A stretch of 43,099 nt of DNA. Origin: Ophiothrix spiculata (lineage: Eukaryota > Echinodermata > Ophiuroidea > Amphilepidida > Ophiotrichidae). The stretch lies in NCBI GenBank assembly GCA_000969725.1, contig JXSR01S061649.1; one strand, given 5' to 3'. The notes beneath the pieces are model-generated. The model saw nothing but the letters and a program-made list of their open reading frames with translations. It was not told the DNA's origin and searched no databases. Of this stretch, positions 10,785-23,300 are shown piece by piece. The translations under genes and the position numbers were made by a program. The stretch's first letter is position 1. Each line of letters opens with the position of its first letter.

Positions 10785-10936
10785 CAGTGGAACCTCGTTA
10801 ACACAAAAACACTGATAACACAAAATGTTTGTTGGGTCCCAAGTATTGATTTCCTATGTAAAATCAGTTGGATAACACAAAACTCTGATAACCCAAACTA
10901 AACTATTTGGCCCAGTGAGTTATCGAGGTTCCACTA
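10785..10936. mobile_element. pogo/Tigger-like MITE (152 bp), copy 1
   Basis: Terminal inverted repeats CAGTGGAACCTCGTTAACAC and, at the other end, the complement of TAGTGGAACCTCGATAACTC. TA dinucleotides flank it (10783-10784, 10937-10938), as expected for Tc1/mariner/pogo elements, whose Tigger members start CAGTNGAACCTC. AACACAAA motifs recur inside. It shares termini with 15513-15678. Confidence 0.85.
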
Positions 10937-11008
10937 TATAAGAAAGGCTAAAACAAAAGAAAAATCTTGGTCCTATTTTTGTTGACCGAGACTTATGGTC
11001 AACTCAAA

Positions 11009-11186
11009 TAATGCTAAAAAGTCGCATAGTAGTCTGCCGAGCTCCTACCAAGCTGGCATACCACATCAAACATAACCTCACATGTTTTACTGAGTTCACG
11101 GCAATGCACCTAGAATTATCGCTTGCGTGTGTTTTGTTTGGTACCAGCTTGACCGACTATTCTTTCTACATGCGACTTTAGCATTA
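11009..11186. mobile_element. Foldback element (178 bp)
   Basis: TAATGCTAAAAAGTCGCATA at the left pairs with TATTCTTTCTACATGCGACT + TTAGCATTA at the right. Further in, CCAAGCTGG pairs with CCAGCTTG. Arms are imperfect. It directly neighbours the next foldback element at 11219-11382. Confidence 0.65.
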
Positions 11187-11218
11187 CTCGAAAGCTCATG
11201 CTTGGCCCTTACGAATTA

Positions 11219-11382
11219 GACAATAACTGCGCACCATCTTTTTGAGGTCATTTTGTGAATTCTGAGGTGATTGTTTTGGACCGAGGTATTTTTGCTCGCG
11301 AAGAAAAATACCGAGGTCCAAAACAATCACAGACGAATTTGCACAATGACCGAAAAATAAATGGTGCAAAGTTATGATTGTC
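11219..11382. mobile_element. Foldback element (164 bp), near-complete palindrome
   Basis: GATTGTTTTGGACCGAGGTA + TTTTTGCTCGCG at 11271-11302 is followed closely by its inverted complement (GAAGAAAAATACCGAGGTCC + AAAACAATC). The outer arms also pair (GCACCAT..TTTT..GGTCATT with AATGACC..AAAATAAATGGTGC). A MITE or hairpin element without coding capacity. Confidence 0.75.
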
Positions 11383-13861
11383 ATTAACAACAGCTCTTTT
11401 GACAATGCCTTTTATTTACTTCTTACTTAAAGATAATTTCGATCAGTCCAGGCATGATGGGAAAAACAACAACTTTTGTCACATGTTCCCACACGTAAAA
11501 ATTCAAATTTAACAACATTTTTTCCTGGGGTTTTCAAGAGATTTTTTGCTTTTTAAAATTCATTTTTTTTACATCAAAAGAAAAAAATCGGCCGCTAAAA
11601 AGTGACCTAAAAATGCAATTAAAAAATAGGGAATTTTCAACTTGGTGCTGGTGCTTGTTTGAATTTTTCCTTATACAAATTTCACTTATTATTAACTACT
11701 AACCAAAACAACTATGTAATAAATGAGACAAGACACAAGTAGCGTTTTACTACACAATACAATTTGGACACGTTGTATTACAGTATATCAGTCACAGCAG
11801 CGATGTCTATGGCTACAATATAATGAGGAGTGAATCAATGAATCTGTGATGATGACGATGAGCAAAGTATTCACAATGCAATATTCACCCTGCATGGGAT
11901 GAGAATGTATATGATGTTATGTTTCAGTAGATATGGAACCCCTCAAGCAACCATTTGTAGGGTAGAATCTTTCTGCCCTTTACCTTCCAGCCAACTATAC
12001 TTTTGGACCATACGTATTGATGTTGCCACTCTGATGATCTAGATTTGGCATTCAAGATCCTAAACATCTTTAAGTTAGATATGATAGATGCTTAATTGTA
12101 TTCTGTGCTGCTGAAACTGGACACAGTAGGCACTTTCATGCTTTCAATATCAAAATACGATGTGATTAGGCCCACTCACTCAAAATGCACAAATGGATGC
12201 CCATCTGAACATTTAATCCAAGAGTGGACTTTATCCAACTGACTAGAACTGGTAGCAAATATACTGCCAAGTTCTGAAAACAATCCTGTTGTATTCCAGC
12301 ATAATTTGTATCACATGTGCTCATGCATGGCCCTGTGCATGATCAGCTTTTGTAATCGACCAGATTCATAGCCAGTTTTGGGTAACTACGACTTCGTCTT
12401 GAAAGAGACGGTCTCCTAAAATTTCTGTATTTATATGCTTAACGATGAACATCACCAGTGTTTTGGTTGGTTACTAGTATCTTGTGCAAAGATATTGTTT
12501 AAATATTGGCCAGTGGCATTAAGAAACTTCCATATTGTGTGAAAAGGCAGAATACTCAAACCAAAATTGTGATCCTTGGCAATATGAAATTCACTAGATT
12601 TGTTATAACATCATATCCAAACTCATCAGCTGGGTGAAGATAAATAATAATGGAAATGTATACACTGGATTCCACATTCTGACCCGCTTTAGGTCCACAC
12701 TTAAAAACCCTCAAGTTTGTATATATTTGTTCAGTAGCAATGCTTTTACATGGTACTGGATTCTATTTTAGTAAGTCACAGTATTCTCAGGATCTAGAAT
12801 GCAATGTATACTTTTCCAAGTTAAATATAAGTGCAACCATCAGTTAGGCCTTTGACTTAAATCTACTACATGAAGTTTTCAAATGATGTAAAATGATACA
12901 GGATATGGCTTTTAAATTAGCTAGAAAGGAGAGACGGATCCAATCATGATATGGAATTTCATGTGGTACAATCCCCAGTACCCTGGAACTGTTCAAGTTA
13001 TCAGAAAGGTCAAAAATTTACAATTTCCAACTTTTGCCATGGATCAACACAATGAAGCACAATGGCGTGAGAGTCAAAAACAGTCAATACTGGACTCTTT
13101 TTACGACACCATTAGCTACTATTTTGTGTCACCATAAATAATCGTCTCGAATCAAAATTCCGTTAAATTCTACCAAATTATCCAAGGTATTCAGTCCCTA
13201 AAATAACGATTTTTTTTTCAAATTATGTAACATGGCAAATAGAAATAAATTACCCTAGTACACCAAACTATTGATTTTTTATATCAAAATTTGGCAAAAT
13301 GTAGATACGTTTGGTGCAAATGTATCAAATTCTACACATATAAGAGGAAATATATTCCTTTGATACCATCCATTCAAATTTGAATCTGTTGCATAACTTT
13401 TCTAAACCCTACATAGAATAGATAGTGAACCCGACTGGCTAATGAATACAAAATGTGTCATGACAATTTCAAAATGTGAACCAAAAATATCAAAAAGTGG
13501 GCTGTTTTTCTTGGCACTCTTTGTAATAAAGTAAAAAGACTACCAGACATCATTATACCTCTTTTGAACCTCAAGAATTCTTTTCTTTAAAAGGCGCCCT
13601 GTCCAACTGGGTCAATATTTTATATAAAAAATTTTTACGATTTTTGTACCAAAATATTTTTCTCATTACCCATGTAAAATTTTACGGCTGAAATGTGTCA
13701 CATTTGAGAGATGTATGTAAATTGTGTTAAAATTATTAATTTTATGGCATATCATAGCATGATACTATGCACAGGATTGCGCATTGAGTTTGCAAGCACT
13801 GATCCCGTAAGTTATAGCTACACCTCACATAATCCTGGAGGTTATAGCTACACCCGACATC

Positions 13862-14026
13862 TGGTGCATTCAGAGTCCAGCAATTTCATCACTGCAAAAT
13901 TGTTTGACATCTACTGATACGTCTTTCAATTTTAATTTATACTACTAATAATGCATGTTAAGACTGCATGTCAAAAGACGTCAAGCAATGTTGCAGTAAT
14001 GAAATCCTGGACTCTGAACGCATCAT
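13862..14026. mobile_element. Foldback element (165 bp)
   Basis: TGCATTCAGAGTCCAGCAAT + TTCATCACTGCAAAATTGTTTGACAT at the left pairs with GACGTCAAGCAATGTTGCAG + TAATGAAATCCTGGACTCTGAACGCAT at the right. Arms are about 50 bp with roughly 85 percent pairing, spaced by ~60 bp. No coding capacity. Confidence 0.7.
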
Positions 14027-15512
14027 CAAATGACACAGGGTACAAAACTCTTGAAACCAGCTTTTGCATTTTTGCCGGCATATAAAATAAAAATTCCTCC
14101 TATGTAGTAATTCAACTCCTAACTGATGGTTGCCACAATTAGTACCATAAATCTGAGTGCTAATAATCTACAATGTGTATTACACGAGTTGTGGGGCAAA
14201 CACTGACGTTATTGGAATCTTGCAATCAATATCTATAGTATTATCATACATCTACACCATTTGCTGCTTATACTGCATTTCAAAAAAAAATGTCAAAAAA
14301 TAATTTGTACAACACAAGCTGAAAAAGCCAGCAACACACCATAGTGTGTTCACAATAAATATCTACAATGTTTTCAGCATTGTATACCCCTATTTATTAT
14401 AATATACATTTTACAACATTTTTTGACATGTATTAATAATATGCAGAAACACAACTTCAACAGTTGTGGATCATATCAATATTTTCAGGTTTTCCACTCC
14501 CATCAATTTCCTACAATTCTCGGAGCAAGATTTGAAATTGTTTTGTTTACATAAACATCCTATCAAAGGTTGACCAACAGAAGGCCCTGGCTATATCAGC
14601 AACCTGTCTTGTTGAGGATGCCTCAAATTTGACAGGATAAGTCATTAATAAAAAGACTATAGTTGAGGACATCAAAAGGTGAATGAACTTTGTCTTAACA
14701 AGCAGAGCTCTGCGTGTCCCAGTCTTCTGTTTTCCAACATTTGATCATTTGTGTATAATTAAGAAAAGACTTGAGCCAACACACTGACATTTATGGTCAT
14801 TATCCAATACACTGCGGCAGTGGCTTGTCACAATGTTTGCGAATCCCCTGTTGTAATTATGGATGCTTTGAGCCACTGCATTGGGTCCAAATAAACATGA
14901 TGGGCATTCTTACCAGACGTTAAGTCTATGGGAAAGTTTTTGTAGTGATCACTTTTTGGTACTATGAGTTAGATGAAATATGTTATTAAATGACATCAGC
15001 ACTGCCAAAGTATATTTGTTTGTTTCCAACTTAGCCTTTGTTTTTCGTTTGTGAACAAACAAAATTTGAAACAAAGACAACAACATTATTATCACATTCG
15101 AAAATGCTTACTTCTTTGACTTCCAAGAACTTGAATTATAACATTGTTTTCACCTCCATGCTTGCTACATAATAACATGACGACTAGGAGATGCTCAAAA
15201 ATGCCTTTAGCGTGCTAGTGTCCAGTGACCAGCATTTTAAAATGTTGGGAGACATCAACCAAAATTAAGATGAATAAAACATAGGTATAATTCAAGCCCT
15301 GCTGAAATGAGCAAGCTTAAGTCCTGTAAAGTTATTTTACAAATAAACAGTGCTCTGCAAGTACCCCTGTCATTCTTGTGTGAACCCAATTATATTAAAA
15401 CAATTTTTTGCATTAGAATAGTTTCATGTCATATCAAATTGGCACTTTCTGGCTCAGACTTCCATCACAATGGGTAATCAATTTGTAAAACGCCCTTATC
15501 TCTGTTCAAATA

Positions 15513-15678
15513 CAGTGGAATCTCTTTAATGCAAAATCTCTTGGATCACACATTTCCATTTGTGTTATCAGGATTTCTTGTTATCCATCACGTATAACAT
15601 GCAAATTCAATGCCAGGTTGAAGTTTGTGTTATCAGGGTTTTGGGGTAAACAGATTTCTTGTTAAAGAGTTTCCACTG
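15513..15678. mobile_element. pogo/Tigger-like MITE (166 bp), copy 2
   Basis: Termini CAGTGGAATCTCTTTAATGC and the complement of CAGTGGAAACTCTTTAACAA, flanked by TA (15511-15512, 15679-15680). Interior TTTGTGTTATCAGG motifs are repeated. The same family as 10785-10936, more diverged. Non-autonomous. Confidence 0.85.
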
Positions 15679-17121
15679 TAGCTACTTTAAATAACGTAAC
15701 AGAGTGAGCATGCTTTAAAAATACAAAGTTCTAGGGAGAGTCCTGTTCTACATGTTCACAATTTGACACTTCTTTGGTACTTTATCATCTTGCTTTTAAA
15801 GATTATTTTTACATTGGTTAAAAAGTGGGTTTATAAATTGAAGGGGGGATTTTCCCAATTGGTACTACAACTTAGCTTAATAGGAAACAGAGAATAGTTT
15901 CAAACATGTAAGACAACTATGTCATACTATCTTAGATGCGTAAATGATGAGAGATTATGAACAATGTAACTGATAATGTTTATCAGTACTCAAACTCAAA
16001 ATCCATGAATAAATCTTGAATTTGAACAAATATGTAGTATTTTTAAGATCTTTACTTCATTCTAGCAGTGTTGGATATAAATGCTTTGACCAGGCACATT
16101 TACTATATAATCCTATGATACACCACAATCTGATAATCATTAGATTAGCAAATTAAGTAGCCTGCAACAACAGGTCCAACACAGTTACCACAAAGTTACT
16201 ATGGTAGTAACTGTACTGTTGCTGCACTAGACTAGTTGTGCAACTAAATCACTATTATCTGCAAGCTAGAGGGAATTATCTGTGTAGTCTACTAGAAATA
16301 TCATATAGAAGACTGAATTCTTGGCACAAACCTATTTGGAGTGCAGGCTTACAGCCTACAAGGAGAATGTGGTCTTAGACATTGGCTCAATGTACTTTAA
16401 TTTTGAAATAAATAAAAAAGAATTCACTTTCATGCATAGAAATTTAAACATAATAGATAAGACAATAATATCAATGGATAAACATCTCATTGATACGCTT
16501 ATTAAATCATTTCATCAAGAATAACCCAACGCAATTCTTCCATTAGCTTTCACAAACCCTAACACTTTTATGCAGAGGCCATGAATCCGTTCCTTACAAC
16601 AAACACCATGGTTAGGATTACAAATTTTGGGGACTCTTGAGCAACAAAGCCATACACAAGGCGACTCAAGCTTCTGTCTACAGCCCTGAATACAGAAGCA
16701 CAAAGGCTATGTGGGAGGAGAAAGAGGGCATTGGTTTGATGGTCTTTTGTGCCATGACAGCAAAGCAAGAAGAGTACATGAGACCATTGGTTTGGTCTTT
16801 GGTATGGTGGTGCGGGAAGATAGTCATTATGGAGTACAACGTAAGTTTAGTGGCCTTTGGAACCATATAATGGCCCGCCAGTTATTGTATGGTTGAAGAT
16901 GAAGGCCTAAGTGTCATTTTTCATCCAATATTTTTATCAACCATATCTTTGAAGAATTTACTATGATGCAAGAAATTTCTTTTTAATTTCACAGTTTAAA
17001 AACAATAAACAATCTATGAAAATTTCCAGCAACACATTGATGCTATCTACGCATAGTGAAGGTCTAGATCAATGTGCACCACCGCTTCACATCTATAGCT
17101 TAAATCCACACTGGCAGAAGA

Positions 17122-17165
17122 TCTGCATTTGCAAATGCAGAGGTATACCTATTAGATCTAGATCT
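17122..17165. repeat. Cluster of three perfect palindromes
   Basis: TCTGCATTTGCAAATGCAGA (17122-17141, 20 bp), AGGTATACCT (17141-17150) and AGATCTAGATCT (17154-17165) are each perfect palindromes, packed in 44 bp. Function unknown. Confidence 0.8.
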
Positions 17166-17855
17166 TAGAGATGCGGATTCACCTGGATCCATGCTCCATT
17201 GGGTAGCCCCTTTATCCCAAAATCCCTTTTCCTCACTTGCTTACAGACTTTATACTCCCAATTTCACATATATAATACCTTGTTATTTTTAATTTATCCA
17301 GCCTTGAAAAAATAATATTTTGTTTATTTACATGGACAAATTCACATCACATTTGCAAGTGGCATTTCAACATGAGACGAAACATGGCTAAAAACTCGGA
17401 CTGGATGCTCATGCTGAATATATCGATACTGAATTCATGGAATTTAATTTACATAGACATAGACACAAAACTTAGATCTTTGTTTATAGTTAGGACAAAG
17501 AATGATGTTAATATATCTGTGATTTGTTACTACGGATTAATGGCAACTGGCATCTTATACAGCGATTTAGAACACACAGGACATTTGAAGTGCTATATTT
17601 TGAGCAGATAGTTGTGTAAAATATGTGCTTCTGTTTGAACTTAATGATTTTGCGAGTTCTCTTATAATATAAAACTGCTTTTGAACTCACAAAATTGGCT
17701 ATGATAAAGTACACTGGTGCTGTTTTTGAATTTGTATAATTTTAAATATTCAAAGTCAACTCTCAGACCCTTGTGATACTGAACAAGAAGCTAGCAGCTA
17801 TTTGTCTTGACAGCGTAATGTTTTAAGGTTATAGACCCTGAAAAGTGGAAATTTG

Positions 17856-18320
17856 TTTCAACTTGAATGTCTTTGATAGCATTTCTGTAAAAACTACAAC
17901 TTGCTATATGAAAGAGCTATTAAATTTGCGTATTATTTCACTCCATTCTGGAAAAAAACCTACACCATCTCTTTTGATGTTCTTCTGCTGATGAGAAATT
18001 TGATGTCGTGACTAAAAGAACACAATCAATCCTATTATTCAGTGGCACTTAAATATTAGGGGGGGCAAGTGGACAGGCTACAGCAGTAATTCCCCTCGCC
18101 CTCAAATTGCACTACAGCACACCAAGTTCACCTTCTGATCCAAACACTGCACATCTAAATTTGATGTCATTTATCAATTATACAAGTTGCCTACCACTAT
18201 ATTGGTAGGACCAGGCGCAATGAAATGCCCACAGATATTTTGATCACTCATCAGCTGAATAAGACCACCAGAAAGCTGCAGCAAACATATTCAAATAATG
18301 CTATCAAAGACATACAAGTT
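17856..18320. repeat. Inverted repeat pair, possible old foldback element
   Basis: CAACTTGAATGTCTTTGATA + GCAT near 17861 is matched in inverted orientation by ATGCTATCAAAGACATACAA + GTTG near 18300. The arms are about 24 bp, about 430 bp apart. The sequence between is unremarkable. Confidence 0.55.
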
Positions 18321-19074
18321 GACATAACAGCACTATGTTATTTATCAGATTATAAAAATGAATCTCAAAATAGCTGCCCTAAAAGCACCTGTTAGAACAA
18401 TTTTGAGATGGATTGTTCCAAAATAAATGTGTCCAATTTATAATTACCTCAGCCTATCAAAACTATTGGACTCTAGGTATGCCTCAGCAGTCTTGTTAAA
18501 GCAAGGTTTCTAAACAAATTTCCATGATCAAGATATCTCTTTCTCTTGAAATGGTGTGAATATATCCCTAGGAAAATTCCTAGGCATACTTTGACATGTT
18601 GTGCCAGTGAGGAGATGGTATCCTGCAGGTGAAACTTCTGAATAGTTTAGATTATGTGCCACAAAGAAAGCACCAAGAATTATTGGTAGTACGAACAAAA
18701 TTCACTGCACATTACATGTGATTTATGTTATCTGCAATGTATTCTACTTGTACAGTTGCAATATCTTCACACAATAAAATGACAAATGTTTTGCAGTCTT
18801 TAAAGATTTGTATGAGCAAGAGAAATCTAGAGTAGTCTTTAGAGTGAATATGTTTAGATAACCTGCTTAAGATTTGGTAAGTTGCAAAATTTTCTGAGGA
18901 CATAATTGAGTAGAAGCAATAAATAGATTAAATGCTACCTGGGTTAGTGCAACCAGCTTGATTAGTTCACCCAGGCATATAAGATATGGCATTATGTACA
19001 GCAAATTGCACGCAACTGTGTTGAAACACAAGTCTACAAGTTAGGATATCAGATTAATGGTTTAAATTTAGGGG

Positions 19075-19190
19075 CTTGACACCTGGTGCCTTTCTAAATA
19101 TGACAAAAATGCATCTAATTTTTGAACAGCTAAATTCGGAAGTTTGATCTCTGCTGCCTTTCTAAATAAATGCATCTAATTTGTAGAATG
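19075..19190. repeat. Diverged tandem direct repeat
   Basis: TGCCTTTCTAAATATGACAA + AAATGCATCTAATTTTTG and TGCCTTTCTAAATAAATGCA + TCTAATTTG occur about 70 bp apart in the same orientation. A local duplication, no function seen. Confidence 0.7.
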
Positions 19191-20323
19191 GAATTTTAAA
19201 TGACATAATGACGTCAAAAAGGCAAATGACGTCTCAAATGAGGCATGAATTTGGCTCACTTCATTTGCAAATGCTATATCAAATCTGCTTTTTAGTGCTC
19301 ATGCATGCTTCAACCAACTCTGTGCTGTGTGTGAGTACAAATTTCTGGCAAAACTAGTTACTACAGTTAAATTTTTGCTTGAGGCAAAATCCATTGGTCC
19401 ACACCAATACTATCATGGGCCAACACAGATACTAGAAGTTTCTAAACTAGTTGTTGCTTTATGAATTTGATTTTACGCCAACCGTAACAATATCTGATAT
19501 CTTAACTTGTAGACATATGAACCTTCTTTGAAGGGTAGAGACTGATACTTGAGGGAAGGTACTTCAGAAATCCGCTCACAACTCAACAGTACCCAAGATG
19601 CTATTCTGCACTTTGTGAACAACAGCATAGCTTGCATGAATGCAGCAAAAATGGTGGTACATTTTCAGAAAATGTGTCCATTTGAAGTACCAAGCCCTCT
19701 TTTGGTAGACTCGACCCAAGTCTTGATACAAGTTGTACATGTAACATGGTCACTAAGCTGGCGCAGATTGTATTTAATACAATAGTTTACATTCAGTGAA
19801 TATTTGATAGTGTAGTTATCTCATTTGATTTGCAAGTATTTTACATTTGTATACATTATATGATACTGCCCGTATTGTGTAGTACACTTCTCCAGAGGAC
19901 CGCCTGCGTAGGAGTCTACATGCAGCGCCCCCATGGACTGCATTTCTCTTCGTATCGAGAATTGGTTTCCAATGTTTGATAATAATAATAATTAATAATA
20001 CACATTATACATATACATTGACATCTTACACATTTCTTTGCAAAAAATATCAGTTATTCATATACCGCAAATTTCTGGACATGTTTTTTTATAAGTGAAA
20101 ACCAATGTACTTCCTCCATACAAATTAAGAATGCCATGTGCATCGACTTCTTACGCAAATGTTCACCACACAATGGTACATTGATGCTAATAGCGAAAGC
20201 ACGCCGACGCTTTGGCATTTGCGATTACGAGTTTTGCGACGTTAACTTTTGTTAATTTCTCTGCACTTGTCCAACAAGGTGGTTGGCTAGGGCCATTTGG
20301 TGGGTCATGTCAGGGGTTAGAGG

Positions 20324-20397
20324 TCAACGGCATTCCCAGACTTTAACATTTAGATCCACGCTGCCAGTGATAACAAACGGTGCTGATCTATGGAAAT
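20324..20397 (-). CDS. PAFAH1B1: LIS1 terminal coding exon (residues 387-410, stop)
   Basis: The coding part is 74 bp. The acceptor TTTTTTCAG is followed by (D)[23 protein letters not shown], then TGA at 20324-20326. It closes the WD40 propeller at exactly the position where vertebrate LIS1 ends (WECR). Vertebrate GSVDQTVKVW is [10 protein letters not shown] here, two changes in an otherwise near-invariant motif. The 3' UTR lies to the left. No AATAAA on the minus strand was found within about 600 bp of the stop. A variant ATTAAA lies at 19773-19778 (minus), but the true end cannot be set. Confidence 0.95.
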
Positions 20398-23300
20398 CTG
20401 AAAAAATAAAGTACAAAATAATAAAATAATGAGGAATAACATTAAAAAGACCCATGAAGCTTTATTAATTTTTAAAGAAAAGGGATCTCATCCTCCATCT
20501 CTGTTGACATTTCTCCATGTGCAAGTTGCAACAATCATAAGGTATGGCAATCTGTTGTTTTTGCGCTGCTTCTTCATTTCCTATCAATCATTATACAAAG
20601 GTGTGCAAAGGTAGTGTATGTAGTGTGTGTGCAGCCAGGGGTCAATTTCACTAAACAATTATAATGTTTCATAGCTACAAAAGGTTTAGCTCGTAGCTAG
20701 AGATCTCACAATGACTTAAAAATCCTCTGTCAGCATACAACACATCGCAATTTAAAGGAATTTGACACAGGTAATACTTAAGCTTTTCATAACTTTCCAA
20801 AGTATTAAGGGTTAATCGCAATTTAACGATGGGTTTGGTCTTACGATGCTTTAACGATGTATTTAAACGTAAGTGAAATCAGTCCCAGGCATCCTTTTGC
20901 CAATAGTTGGGACAAACAGAGCATAACTTTTCTTTGTGCATATGCAGGATGTAACCAAGAAATCTCAGTTGGCATTTTCTTTCCAGGTGGATCAGAGGCA
21001 GGCAAAAGTGTTAGACATCATGTTATTTTACTTGACTTCACAAGTGAAGAGTTTTCAGTTTCAGACAATCAGGATTTGCAATTACGTTTCAACACAAATT
21101 TGAAGAATTCCAACAGTGTTTTGTAATCTTTACTATATCATACATTTAAAGTCCATCTACTACGTGCGATGTGATACAAAACGTGGTTTGAATCATGCTT
21201 TAAATATTATTGTACCATGTGCTGCTTGGACACACATTAGCTCTTTTAAACAATAACAGAACATGCGACTTACCGAATGATGTGACGAAATGGTCATGAG
21301 CTGCTAAAGTCTTCTGGCATCGTTTATTCTTGTAGTCCCATATTTTCAATGTCTTATCATCAGAAGCGCTGACTATAAATTTGCCGCCGGGATGAAATTG
21401 AACGCCTCGTACCCAGTTGTCATGGCCGACCTGTTGGTAGATAGCACCAATTTGGAGTTATTAGCAGAATGGAAACAAATAAAATCAGGCTGTAATTTTC
21501 AAGGCAAGAAAAAGTAATTGCCTTTACTAAACAGCCTCTTAGCAATGTTTAGCTCACCTTAAAAAAATAATTCTCTTCAAAGGTCTCCTGCGATTTTTAA
21601 AATGCAAGCCCTAAACAGCTTTTTACCAAGACACACAGCATACCTAGTGGTTTTCAACCTCACGTAAATATCATGTCATAGTAACGTCAATGAAAATCAA
21701 TCATAATTTGATACTTAACACAACTATGTTGCACTGGTCAACCACCTATGACAGGGCTTTTCAACTTCAAATTATTCTGTTTCCGAAATTGGTTTGCATC
21801 ATTTCCAAAGGGCAAAATAAGATGAAGTTCATTACTCTTTCTGTTCTTGTACATCCCAGACACTCACAAGGTTTCTGATGTCCTAAAATAGGACTTAATC
21901 TGTCATTTAAATATGTGACACGTCTAGAAACAATTTGAAAATGAAATGGTAATCTGATTTTTGGCATTCCGAATTCATCCATTTTGGTATAACGCAACAC
22001 ATAACAGCTTCATGTACCAATAATAGATGTTTTAACTCTCTCACTCCAGCTAGCCGCTCACAGAGGCTTTTCGTGCAGTGCATGATTGGACGGAATTCAA
22101 TTTGGCGTAACTATACAAATATCTGTAAAAAAATACAGAGCAACCAGGTACCACTTGATACAGAGAGGTATCTAGCACCATCATCAATTCTGGCACAGAA
22201 CGTAGCGCTGGCGCTCCACAACTTTTACAAGTGCAAACAGTATGATGCTCTGAGCGACTTGCCGTCCTGAGTAAGCATTTTGTAAAATAAAAATTCCATA
22301 GTGAAAGAGTAAAGGTTAACTAATGAGAGCATTTGTAAAAAAAAAATTCAAGAGCAAAAGAGTTAAGGTTAATTATTTTACGCAAATTTATAGCAACTTT
22401 TCATTTACTTAGCTATACAATACAACAAACTCCATACCAATGTCATTATGCAAACTCCGGCGCTGACATCCCACATTTTTATAGTTTTATCTCGTGATCC
22501 GGAAATCAAGAATGGGCCAGAACGTTGACCTTTCTTTATCTGCAAATAAGGAAAACACAAAGTATCTATAGTTAACACAAATGGCAATAAAACAAAAAAG
22601 TTTATTTATGACTCATCAACATAAACTAAAACCCCTAACTCCAGTGAACATGAGCTTTTACAATAAGAGTTTCTATGCTAACATTAACAAGAATAAGAAG
22701 CCAGTGTTTGTGATCCCCGTAGCTGCAGTGCTGAAGTAACATAAAGAAAGAAGATCTGACTTAATGCACCCGTTAGAGAACACCAACAAAATACCCATTG
22801 TCCCAAATCATTCTCTAAATTTTGAACTGGCTGTAGAATTTATTGCGGTTATCGCAACATACTATGACAGTAATACCAGAATGCAACATCTCCAACATGT
22901 TGTGATCAGAAAATTTAAAAAATGAACATACAACAAGAATATTCTATCTTAAAAAATAACCACTCTGCAAGCCAAGTTTTGAAATGCAAATAATAAATGG
23001 TCTTATGTATGCAGCCCATGCATATTTGCCAATACGCAGCCCATGTGTATGCGTCTCTCAATCGCCTCACAGGGCTCGGGCATCATAAGGTACATGTACA
23101 ACTGGTCAAATTTCCCAGCGACAAGAACAACCAAACCCCTTTGAACAACATTTTCTAAAAAGCACTCATTATGGGACTGGCACTCATTTTTCTTATTGAT
23201 TTTGATTATGTACTCCTTTAAGAGAAAAGGACTACTAAAACAAGTAGTAAAACGAGACCTGGGTCAAAAACAAGTGCTTTTAAAACCAGTGCAGTTCCAA

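Larger units (their letters stand above)
1..20323. other. No coding exon supported
   Basis: Apart from the repeats listed, I see no conserved protein, no RNA gene and no splice-bounded open frame. Open frames here are short (under about 110 codons), unlike any family I recognise, and often run across repeat elements. The right end must include LIS1 3' UTR, whose length cannot be set. The unlisted stretches 1-1392, 1794-2917, 8271-9233, 9590-10784, 11383-13861, 14027-15512 and 15679-17121 look like plain AT-rich intergenic DNA. Confidence 0.6.

Noticed and set aside
16515-16896. Cluster of overlapping open frames on both strands
   Set aside because: Locally higher GC keeps several frames open at once. 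None resembles a known protein and none has exon borders.
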